A stretch of DNA of 25,984 nt, taken from assembly GCA_015657535.1 (NCBI GenBank), contig JADHZB010000534.1, forward strand, positions 1-25,984. The letters run 5' to 3'. Position 1 is the stretch's first letter. Every line of letters starts with the position of its first letter. Positions 11,000 through 25,984 of the stretch are shown in pieces. The notes beneath the pieces are model-generated. The model saw only the letters and a program-made list of their open reading frames with translations. It did not search any database and was not told the DNA's origin. The stretch comes from Nephromyces sp. MM_2019 (lineage: Eukaryota; Apicomplexa; Aconoidasida; Nephromycida). The position numbers and the translations under genes were made by a program.

Positions 11000-13033
11000 A
11001 TGCAACAGGCCAATCGCTTTGTCCCTGCTAGTCCACACGCTTCTATGAAAAAGCTAGCCGACTGCTTGAATTTGATTTTACTGAATAAAGATTCATTAAA
11101 GGACTTTTTTAAAAGCCTAGATAGGCACACATTTGTTGAAAGCCCCACAGTCCAAGACATTTATAGGTGAACAATTGGCGCACCAAGTGTTTATTTGCCT
11201 ACCAAACACAAGCCTTTATATCTTTAAAGTTTATATAGAACTCTTGACGATGAAGATGTCCTAAATTTTGACGTTGATCCCAAAATATGGAAACCCAATA
11301 GCTTTTCATGGTTTAAAATGAAGCCTGAAAATGGTATGTAAATACATATTAAATATTCAATTAAGCATGAAATTATGATTTCTAAGCACACTTAACCACA
11401 TGACTGTAAAATTGAATCACTCATCACATTTTTGTTACGAAGCTAGAGGGTCTTAGGAAAGCCCTTGGCCTTTAAATATATTTTGTATGCCTGTTTGATG
11501 GGTAACATGAATTTAAAAAATTATATTCCCAATCACAATTAGGCTTAATGATGCTAGAATTACAACAAGAAAACTCGGGTGAAAATTTTAAGGACCTACT
11601 AGAGGGCTTTAAGAATATGAGGTTAGATATACACTAATTAAACATTTAAACACTACTCTATATTTCAGAATATCCTTATTAGCTACCTAGATAACATAGA
11701 CAACCTGAATCTTAAGCCAAAACCGATGAATTTTCTTCTCATTTGCATTTGATAAAACATAATGACACAATAATAATGATAATTGATTTACAACCCTACT
11801 GAAATCCTTCATTATGATAAGATAAAATTTCCGAACATCCTTAGAATATTTAGATATTTAAAATTTTCCAATTTGAGCTCCAATAATTGATCTTATAGTT
11901 TTTATATTTTTTACACAGCTCACTGCTGGAATTACAAGATGCTATAAAACAGAAGCTCCAAACAACACCCGAGCTCGATACCCAAGATCTAATCCAAAAC
12001 AATACTTGCGAGAACATACCATTCTCTAGATTCTCGAATGAAAACATTGATGGAACTTCCAGAAAAAGTAAATTTATTTGAAAATATTGATTAACGACCA
12101 CTAGCATTGCCTTATCAATGAAAAGATATAATAGTCTCTTCATTTTGGCGGAATTTCTTCTTCCTGTTCTTTTGATGTTATTTGATCTTCACCCCCACTT
12201 TTATAACTGTAGACTTCTAAACATTCGTATAGACATATATAGTTTTATTTATATTATAGTGATATCCTTAGCTAATCCTTTGATTACTCAAAAATGTGTT
12301 AAATGACTTGAAACCTAAAAACATTTTTATTTTGAACAGGCAAATTATCTACCAAAAAAAAAGACTTTATGCAACTTAAATTAGAAATTTCCAACCATGT
12401 AACAGCAGAAAACAATAAATGTAAGCTTTGATACCCACCACTTTCCTTTTCTGTCATTAGTATCCCACATCATCTAGCATCTTAATCCCTTATTTACATC
12501 ACCAACTCGTCTAAACTAATTTCATTTATGAATCCTATTTTCAGCTGATAACTTAGATGACGTTCTTGCCTCAGACAAACAATTGAGGGATATTTACATG
12601 AAAAGAATAAGGTGATTTTTCATATAATTTAATATTCAAACTGAGCTGGCTTAACCTGACCAAAAGGCCCAGATTTTCAAATTACAACATAAACTTCTAT
12701 TAAATAACTTTAAAATTTCTTTGGTGTTATCTCTTAACTCAAATATTTTCATTTTCCTTACTTCTATGGTTTCAACCCGTCTACTTTGCCATAATAATAT
12801 AAGAATTTATTAAATTAATAAAATTACTCAAATTTTTTATTAGGTTTTTCGACCCTCTTTTCCATCGTAAAAGAAATGCCTTTTTAGATAAATTAGCTAG
12901 AAATCGTATTAAATCAGAAAAGGAAAAAGAAAAGTATGCTGGAAAACTATATAAGGTTCATCCAAATTTGAAGGAAGTTTGGCCAGAAAACAAAGGCATT
13001 TCGAGCAGACAATGGCCTTCACCGTATCATTGA
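11000..13033 (+). CDS. Unrecognised Lys/Glu-rich protein, seven exons, 278 residues
   Basis: Exons are 11000-11166, 11230-11333, 11543-11621, 11919-12067, 12340-12420, 12545-12611 and 12844-13033. They total 837 bases and close in phase at every junction. Donors are GTGAAC, GTATGT, GTTAGA, GTAAAT, GTAAGC and GTGATT, all with AG acceptors. The ATG at 11000 is the first after in-frame stops, and the gene ends at TGA 13031-13033. Landmarks include LADCLNLILLNKDSLKDFF near the N-terminus, an acidic LDDEDVLNFDVDPKIWKPN stretch, a polar centre (LQDAIKQKLQTTPELDTQDL), and a basic C-terminus (RFFDPLFHRKRNAFLDKL, then KSEKEKEKYAGKLYK). No membrane segment or catalytic motif is visible. A soluble, possibly mitochondrial or RNA-associated protein is only a guess. 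An alternative fourth exon at 11693-11751 would instead end the protein early. Confidence 0.78.
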
Positions 13034-13263
13034 TTCTCTTAACTCACACTTAACCAAGGGGGACTTTTGCTTGACATCCCAAAGTTTCTACTATACATTA
13101 CTTTTTTGCCAATTTTTTTAGTAACTTCATAACCACCCTATAATCAGAATATAAATGAACTCTTGTTAGCACTTTATAACTATGATTAACTTTAATTCCT
13201 TAACCAAGTCTTCTAGTTAAAATATGATGAAACTTAATGAAATTATTTAACTTAAAACAAAAT
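13034..13263. other. Short convergent intergenic region
   Basis: This lies between the TGA of the seven-exon plus-strand gene and the last apparent exon of the minus-strand coding region. It is AT-rich and must hold the 3' ends of both transcripts. No distinct terminator or polyadenylation signal was singled out. Confidence 0.45.
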
Positions 13264-14458
13264 TCAACATATATTTTCCAATATAAACTCATTTTCAATA
13301 TTGCTTAAGCTATCAATATCCAAAAGAGTGTGCGGCATAATAACTTTTTTCTTGATCGGTGAAATTTTGGCTCCAAGATTATATTGTAACTATACGAAGA
13401 CTAGAAAATTTTTCTATTCAATAATATAGTGTATAATGAAGAGAAAATTTGATATAAAAACAAGTCCATAATTAATCATGGTATATCAACAGATTTATTT
13501 TCTATTAAGAATAATACAACATTACAAGTGATTGGAAATGTAAAAGTAGTAAAAAACTTTTGAATATTGGCACTGTTTTAGGCTTTTGATTTTACCAAAC
13601 TTCAACAAATTCAGAATAAATAGTTGTTACTTTTAATTTGACAAGTTATAGTTAATTTCAGTTCGAGATTTACCTTCAATTTCTTTATAATTGGGTAATC
13701 CCGAAAGTAGAACTGATGCAATTTGACTTAATCATTTCTTTAATTCATAATATGCTCGTGTCATTATCTTTGGTCTGGCCAAAGAAATAAGGATGCTGTG
13801 ATATCATCTCTAAGTTGGCTGTTTTGGCAAGTTTTAATTAAAACAATCCTAATGAACTAGCTCCTCATATTTATTTGGGGAACAGATTTAATTTATATTT
13901 TTTACAGATCATTTTAGATTCCATTGAAAGTATCACGACTGACATCAGTCAATAAAGCTGTTCGTTAAAAACTGTTTAATTTATTTGATTAAAAATCTTA
14001 ATGGGGAAAGGTTTGCTTTTTGCAAATTTAAAAAAACAAAAAATCTAATCTTAATTCTGAAGTTGTCATCCAGGTTTTAATCAAAAATATGCTAAATTGA
14101 TTATATTGAAAGTCGTTGGGTAATACAAGATTAATCGCATGCTACTTTCCGATACTATTTTCAGATACTATAAAAAAGCTAAGATTGTTTTCCTAACCCC
14201 TGGTATAACTCAAGCCCACAAACCTAAACAGCCGTGAAAATTTAAAAGTCAATTCTTGCTAGAGCGTACACATATGTATAATTTGAAGTATAAACAGCAT
14301 CTTGTCATACTAGTAGTAACTGCTTGTTTCTTACTTAAATAAAGCCACTTATGCTTACTAAATACCAAATGTTTGTGACATGCAGAAACTATACTGCTAA
14401 GAAGTACCGATAAGGCAAAATTGCTCATCTCCTGTTTTTTCACATCAAATAGCATCAT
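13264..14458 (-). CDS. Minus-strand coding region, exon structure unresolved
   Basis: Several minus-strand segments read like protein and lie beside splice-like sites, but I could not join all of them. (a) 14458 downward starts ATG ATG (MMLFDVKKQEMSNFALSVLL) with candidate donors at about 14366 and 14358. (b) 13945-13906 starts MSVVILSMESKMI and ends at a donor, and (c) 13818-13745 follows an acceptor in phase (NLEMISQHPYFFGQTKDND) but ends at TGA 13747-13745. (d) 13731-13674 (LSQIASVLLSGLPNYKEIE) ends at G|GTAAAT, and (e) 13370-13264 joins it in phase (ISPIKKKVIMPHTLLDID) and ends in TGA. The gap between (c) and (d) has stops in all useful frames and no GT donor. It may be a broken gene, two small genes, or an unusual splice. 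No function is recognised. Confidence 0.4.
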
Positions 14459-14712
14459 GACATTTAAAAACTATAACTGTTATTGGACCTGGCAACAGCC
14501 CACAATAGGTACATGATTCGCAAACTTGAGGTTATTAGAATTGTTTTTCACAACATTACCTTTATACATAACTTTTACACAATTTTCACATTCCTTAATT
14601 AAAAGTTGCATCTTCTTTATATAGAATCTTTGAATTTTCTTTCATCATTTGAAAACCCCGCCTCCTATTCTCTTATCCATTTACATCACTTCCAACGTAT
14701 TTACAAGTAAAA
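14459..14712. promoter_or_regulatory. Candidate divergent promoter interval
   Basis: These 254 bases separate the apparent ATG of the minus-strand coding region (14458) from the ATG of the thioredoxin gene (14713). If both starts are right, the two genes are divergently transcribed from this interval. It includes a pyrimidine-rich tract and TTTATATA-like stretches, but no specific factor site can be named. Confidence 0.35.
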
Positions 14713-16702
14713 ATGGCTGAGTTATTCTGCTTTGAAGGTTTTTGCTTCAACTCATGGCATCTATGGTTATTAGCAATGATATTAATTGGCCCTGTGAGAT
14801 ATTTTGCTTCAGACTATTTCAAGCCTAAAAGTGCTAGTGCTACTAAATCTGGCACTATCACCACTCCAGCTAAACGTAAGCTTGTTAAAACTATATATTT
14901 TTGTATGGTATCTAATTTCGACTGCACTAACAGCTTTAGTTTACTCTTCAACTTGCGTATATATAGAGCTCATAAGCAACAGAAGCACACACTCTCTGGC
15001 TTCAAGAGATCCTGATTAGAGGATTTAGTACATACTTACAATCCTACAGCAACATCTTATATACTACTTTCATCATTTTTAAGCATTAGATGAACAACTT
15101 ACTAATTATCTATATAAACTTCTTATGCTTAAATTCCTCTTTTATGTAGGTGTTATGGATCCTGTCCCTAAGGTAGGGTCTAAAGCGAAGACCAAGAATT
15201 TCCCACTAGTACGTATTTATTTTTGAGTTATATACTTACCCTAAGACTTTTTCATACATTATAGCTCAAACATCAAATTACATTATTCTTTACCGAATTG
15301 TTATCATATTTGAACACACTTAGAAATTTCATTATCCTCTAATCACACAACTTTGAATCTACCACTAAAACATTTAAACCCTAAAATTTTAATTGCATAT
15401 ACATCTTAAATCTCTAAAACCATTAGATCTCTTTACAAATACTCTTCCTGAAATTATAATACTTAACCTACTCACTCTCAAAATCACAACATACATATAT
15501 TTTTAACAATCTATCGAAATTTACAGCCCCCCAAGACTGATAACATATATCAAATTAGCACACCTCGACACCTTAGGAGGATCCAGGACTATTCAATTGA
15601 AGTTGACCAACATGTTGTTTTGTGCTTTACAGCATCGTGGTGTGGCCCTTGCAAACGTATGCATCCATTTTTCCAGGTAAATATGCACTATAATATCTAA
15701 ACTTTACTCATATTTAAGCCCTACCTACATATTGTATATTTTGCTCATATAATGATATAGTAATACACATTCAAGATAAAATAATGAAAAGTAGATTACC
15801 TTTACCATATATTCAATCATTCCTTTTTCCCAATAAGAAGCATACATTTATTACACTTGAATACCTTCTCTAGCTCTTAAGACCCACAGATACATAATAT
15901 CAGTAACTAGTATCTTAATATATATTTAAATTTCAAATATTTCAACAAAGTAATAATAACATTTACACTACACATCCTTACCTTTAAACTCATTACACCT
16001 CCAAACCCAAAATCAGGTTTTGAGTGAGTGTTACCATGGTATTTTCTGTAGCGTTGATATTGATGAATATAGAGAAATTGCTAACGATCACGAAATAAAG
16101 ATGGTACCTGCATATATGATCTTGGGCTATGAAGATAAAGAATGGAAGTGTATAGATATTGTGAGTTATATCTTATATCATTATTTTCAATTAGATATGA
16201 ATAAAAAGACATGTATAGGATTCGCCTAGTAGAAAGAATATAGAGTTAATTGATTGATTTGTTTAAGATATCACAAACAATCTACCTTTTATTTCCATAC
16301 ATTTAGCGCATTATCATGTTGTACATATTTTATATCCACACACACTAGGAAACATTTATATACATTAGGAAACATTTATACACATTAGGAAACATTTATA
16401 CACATTAGGAACCATTTATATACATTATTGAACATTTATATACATTATTGAACATTTATACACATTATTAAACACTTATACACATTATTAAACACTTATA
16501 CACATCATTAACCATTCATCTAAATTGGGATATAATTATATATATTGAGATAAATTCACACACAATTTATCCCAACACCACCCATAACAATATACACAAA
16601 ATATAAATTATATACACACTAATTTTGTTATAGATGTCCGGTGCTGATTCAGTTTCACTGAGTACCATGGTTAGAGAAAATATAGCAAGAGTAGAAGAGT
16701 AA
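14713..16702 (+). CDS. Membrane-anchored thioredoxin-domain protein, five exons, 194 residues
   Basis: Exons are 14713-14875, 15150-15208, 15527-15676, 16017-16160 and 16634-16702, ending at TAA. The 585 coding bases close in phase at all four junctions, and donors are GTAAGC, GTACGT, GTAAAT and GTGAGT. The ATG lies in an A-rich context (AAAAATGGCT). Residues about 14-28 form one short hydrophobic segment (WHLWLLAMILIGPV), a signal anchor or uncleaved leader, followed by a Ser/Thr/Lys-rich linker. The thioredoxin fold starts near residue 79. The active site WCGPCK is at 112-117 with both redox cysteines (113 and 116) intact, and the cis-proline is in MVPAYMIL (Pro155). Thioredoxins reduce protein disulfides by thiol exchange. 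The N-terminal anchor places this one in a membrane-bounded compartment, but which one is not visible here. The C-terminus (GADSVSLSTMVRENI) matches the final helix of the family. Intron 4 carries a 20-bp tandem array. Confidence 0.93.
16341..16520 (+). repeat. 20-bp tandem array, about nine units, in thioredoxin intron 4
   Basis: Nine consecutive 20-base units resemble CACATTAGGAAACATTTATA. The units drift in a graded way from ATTAGGAAAC to ATTATTGAAC to ATTATTAAAC. The array lies wholly inside the intron 16161-16633, so it is spliced out. Confidence 0.9.
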
Positions 16703-18306
16703 AAAATAATGAGTACACATACCTTCTACAAGAAACACCCTAAATAAACTATGAATTCACTTTAGAAAATTACACACACATACGCTATATTTCATAGAAT
16801 TATTTATTTGTTTTATAACCGCTTACATAACACATACTTAACACTGAGCAGACTAAAACATACACCTTGTGAATACACATAATATAATGCATAAAAATTT
16901 TGTATTTTATATCTAATTTTATTAAATCTCTGCAACTTAAAATAAATTTATATACACATACAGACACACTAATATATATATTAGCACACATATATTCACA
17001 GTATCAAATCATAATTTTGTAAATTCATTACAATGCTATTCGTTCAGTTATTTTACATTTCCTTAAATTTTTTAATCACTATCTGATAATTACATACCAA
17101 TTTTTTAAGAACTAACAACTCCCCTCACTATAAACATGTGTATATAAAGACCCTCTTGACTAATAATGTTTGTTGATGAATTTTTTATAGCCTATATTCA
17201 AATTAATTTAAGCCCTAACACAAATATACTCACAAGAATTAAAAATTATAAATGCACATTTTACACACAAAAAACATGACACCTAATCTTTACCTTAACA
17301 ATAATTGCTTAATAAGTGAACAAATTCGCAAACACACAACTCCACAAATAGATACATAAACACAAATAAAAAAATTCATATACACCCATCCCCTCACATA
17401 TACAATCATACACACATGATTACATATAAAAATTATAACCCAACTAAACAGAATAACAAACAAATGCACATATACTGATACAAACACATACACACACAAA
17501 ATCAAATAAACCTACACACATCAACATGAAAATTAATCACAAACACCTAAACAATAAACAAATCTTCAAAACACAATCACAGAAACATAAACAAACATTA
17601 ACACACACAAGCCTATATTGTGATAGTTACCCTATACAATGAAATTTTATAAAATTCACATCTAAACCCTTAAGTACAATAAATCTACACACAATAATAT
17701 ATATCTATATATATATATATATATATGTTTGTCTATAAGAGCTATACAGAATTTATATGAAATGCTTAATACACACATTTAATTATACTAGTGTACTTAA
17801 TGTGTGTAAATCAATACAACTATGAAACTAAAAGATATATACCTGATGTTATGTAAATACTATATTGGCCATAAGCCAGTTCACGCTAAGAATTTAATAA
17901 AATTATATAAATAAAAAAAATTAAATTAAAAATATACTACACATACAATCAACCTTACATTGACTAACTATAAATCAGTCACAAAGTTAAACTATGTTTA
18001 CATGTTTCTTTGTAAACATACACACTAGGTATGATTGACCTATTATGAACCAGATATATACACACTCATATACCCACACACACACACAAAAAGAGCCATG
18101 TTAATACTGAGTTGACACACAAAACATCTAATCTAGAATCTAAGTTACTTACCTAGATACTTATGAGCTAATCTATATACACACACATATATATATAGGC
18201 ACACATATCCCTACCTACAAACACACACTCAGGCTTAATTGAGGCCACATAAATCCAGACATATACACATAAATCGAGATATACATTCGTTAATTCAGAT
18301 ACTCAT

Positions 18307-18396
18307 ATAGTGACCTACACACACATAATGACCTATACAAACATAGTGACCTATACACACATAGTGACATATACACACATAGTGACATGTACACAC
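18307..18396 (+). repeat. 18-bp tandem array, five units
   Basis: Units begin at 18307, 18325, 18343, 18361 and 18379 and resemble ATAGTGACCTATACACAC. The spacing is exactly 18 bases. The array is intergenic. Confidence 0.85.
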
Positions 18397-18426
18397 ATAC
18401 GATCATAGTTACTCACACATACATAA

Positions 18427-18546
18427 AGGTAAATTTTTATATATACACTAGTACGCACACATATATAGGCAAATTTTTATATATACACTGGTTCACACAC
18501 ATATATAGGCAAATTTTTATATATACACTGGTTCACACACACATAA
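18427..18546 (+). repeat. 40-bp tandem array, three units
   Basis: Units start at 18427, 18467 and 18507. Each carries AAATTTTTATATATACACT followed by GTTCACACAC or close variants. The second and third are nearly identical, so this is a recent duplication. Confidence 0.9.
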
Positions 18547-18770
18547 TCAAGGCATAACACATATCACTAACTACTAATATCTTACACTCTCATTCACACC
18601 TATGCATACTATTATCCTTTAACTAATAATCTATTTACACTTCTTCAGCCTTTATTACTCTCTCGGATACACACTTTACAGATATCTCATACCTTAATAG
18701 TACACACCTTCCCACACATACTCACATACACACACAATACCACTAACAAACATACACACAATACCACTTA

Positions 18771-18865
18771 CACTTACACACACAATCTCACATTAACTCA
18801 TACACAATCACACACACTTACACACACAATCCCACATTAACTCATACACAATCACACACACTTAC
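18771..18865 (+). repeat. Duplicated segment of about 45 bp in CA-rich DNA
   Basis: A segment with ATTAACTCATACACAATCAC flanked by CTTACACACACAATC occurs twice in tandem. It is part of the CA-rich intergenic DNA. Confidence 0.6.
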
Positions 18866-19430
18866 GCTTACACAGACTCATACCCACTTATACACGCACA
18901 CAATAACACACACACACACTCATATAACTCACACCTACTCACCCTTTCACTTGCTTATAAAACAATTTCACAAATTGAGACATTTTAACAGACACTTTCA
19001 CATACTCAGTTACACATATCTTACCAAACACTTACTCACCTACTCTCTGTGTTACACACTCACTCACAGTTGTGTACACAAGAAACATCAAACACACACC
19101 CTATTCTCAACACATATACAAGCCCATTCACACACACACACCCTACTCATACTACACATACAAGAATATACACACACAAAGTACAGTGATACCAACACAA
19201 ACACTACTCCATCATATACACACATATATCCAGCACACACACCCCAAATACAAACACACATACAACCTACAATACAAGTACACACACACACATGCTTCCA
19301 CCTCCCCTACACACTGTTTATTCCTCAGCGTAAAACTACACACGCATCTGAGGTGATGATCCTATTAGATGCCCCTACTATTTTGTGTTAACAGCTTTCT
19401 ATAAGAATGATATACAATTTTAATAGGGCC

Positions 19431-19451
19431 ACACACACACAGTGTGTGTGT
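19431..19451. repeat. CA/TG palindrome upstream of the RAP/HPR-like gene
   Basis: Ten bases of ACACACACAC, one A, then GTGTGTGTGT form a perfect inverted repeat with a single-base centre. It lies 63 bases before the ATG at 19515, so it is in the promoter or 5' leader. It could extrude as a cruciform or fold as an RNA hairpin. A regulatory role is speculative. Confidence 0.6.
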
Positions 19452-19514
19452 ACACACATTATACCCAAATTGCCTTCTACACACTTACACTCCCGAAATT
19501 TTGGGACAATTTAC

Positions 19515-25606
<6,092 letters not shown>

Positions 25607-25777
25607 GTAAGTATATATTGCATAAATCATATTACACACACACACTTTAAATATACTACACAAACTCAACACACATCCACACACATACAGATGCACACAC
25701 ACACACATACAGATGCACACGCAAACACATACAGATGCACACACATACACATACAGACTTATGCATACATACACACA

Positions 25778-25984
25778 TATTTACACTCACATATTTACAC
25801 ACACATATTTACACACACATATTTACACACACATATTTACACACACATATTTATAGACAACACACATATATTTACACACAATACCCACACATATATTTAC
25901 ACACAATACCCACACATATATTTACACACAATACACACACATATATTTACACACAATACCCACACATATATTTACACACAATAC
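25778..25984 (+). repeat. 14-bp array followed by a 25-bp array, running off the window
   Basis: Units resembling ACACACATATTTAC repeat from about 25778 to 25855. A 25-base unit (TTTACACACAATACCC plus ACACATATA) then starts at 25871, 25896, 25921, 25946 and 25971. The third 25-base unit has ATACACACAC instead of ATACCCACAC. This lies in intron 12 of the RAP/HPR-like gene, which extends past the window end. Confidence 0.9.

Larger units (their letters stand above)
16703..19514. other. CA-rich intergenic region with several arrays
   Basis: About 2.8 kb separates the thioredoxin stop from the next start codon. The plus strand is dominated by ACACAC, ATACAC and TATATA words. Open frames in the CA-rich part (for example 18951-19391) have Thr/His/Tyr-only translations typical of microsatellite and are not genes. 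A (TA)n tract lies at 17699-17726. I found no exon with convincing protein character here. Confidence 0.65.

Noticed and set aside
11850..12143. Minus-strand 97-codon open frame
   Set aside because: It is antisense to exon 4 of the seven-exon plus-strand gene, which has phase support at both ends.
18951..19391. A 146-codon open frame upstream of the RAP/HPR-like gene
   Set aside because: The composition is mostly His, Thr, Tyr and Ser from CACA and ATAC words, with no conserved motif. It overlaps other open frames of the same kind on both strands.

Overview
This is nuclear DNA from a eukaryote. It is very AT-rich, its genes are broken into many short exons by GT-AG introns, and CA/TG microsatellites and minisatellites are dense. 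There are no bacterial-style operons or ribosome-binding sites. An AT-rich, intron-rich protist fits best. An apicomplexan or related alveolate is my inference, from a long helical-repeat protein of RAP/HPR (organelle RNA-binding) type and a small membrane-anchored thioredoxin. No rRNA or mitochondrial marker is present to settle it.

Layout. (1) 1-1858: decayed Ty3/gypsy chromovirus debris, in two pieces of opposite orientation. On the plus strand are the integrase C-terminus, a chromodomain, a polypurine tract and a probable LTR start. On the minus strand are gag, a zinc knuckle and the start of a protease. Both pieces carry stops or frameshifts. (2) About 1.9-8.1 kb: gene-free AT-rich DNA made of old diverged repeats. 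Part of it is a large imperfect inverted repeat (about 2.6-4.06 kb against 5.03-6.5 kb, axis near 4.545 kb), with extra degenerate direct repeats. (3) 8.1-9.8 kb: non-coding TA/CA-rich DNA. (4) 9.84-16.7 kb: a compact gene cluster. Two short plus-strand models (9840-10241 and 10241-10886) may be one gene. A seven-exon plus-strand gene of unknown function follows (11000-13033), then an unresolved minus-strand coding region (about 13264-14458). A five-exon membrane-anchored thioredoxin (14713-16702) diverges from that region across a 254-bp interval. (5) 16.7-19.5 kb: CA-rich intergenic DNA with several tandem arrays. (6) 19515 to the window end: a large gene with at least twelve exons for a RAP/HPR-like protein. 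Its introns are almost entirely CA/TG microsatellite and minisatellite.

Exon models were built by hand. I required GT donors, AG acceptors, continuous reading phase and protein-like translation. For the thioredoxin, the seven-exon gene and the RAP/HPR-like gene the phase closes exactly across every junction, which is strong internal support. The genes show no obvious shared pathway. The most notable feature is how far CA/TG repeats pervade the last gene: they fill its introns, abut its splice donors, and appear inside exons as Thr-His and Val-Cys dipeptides.
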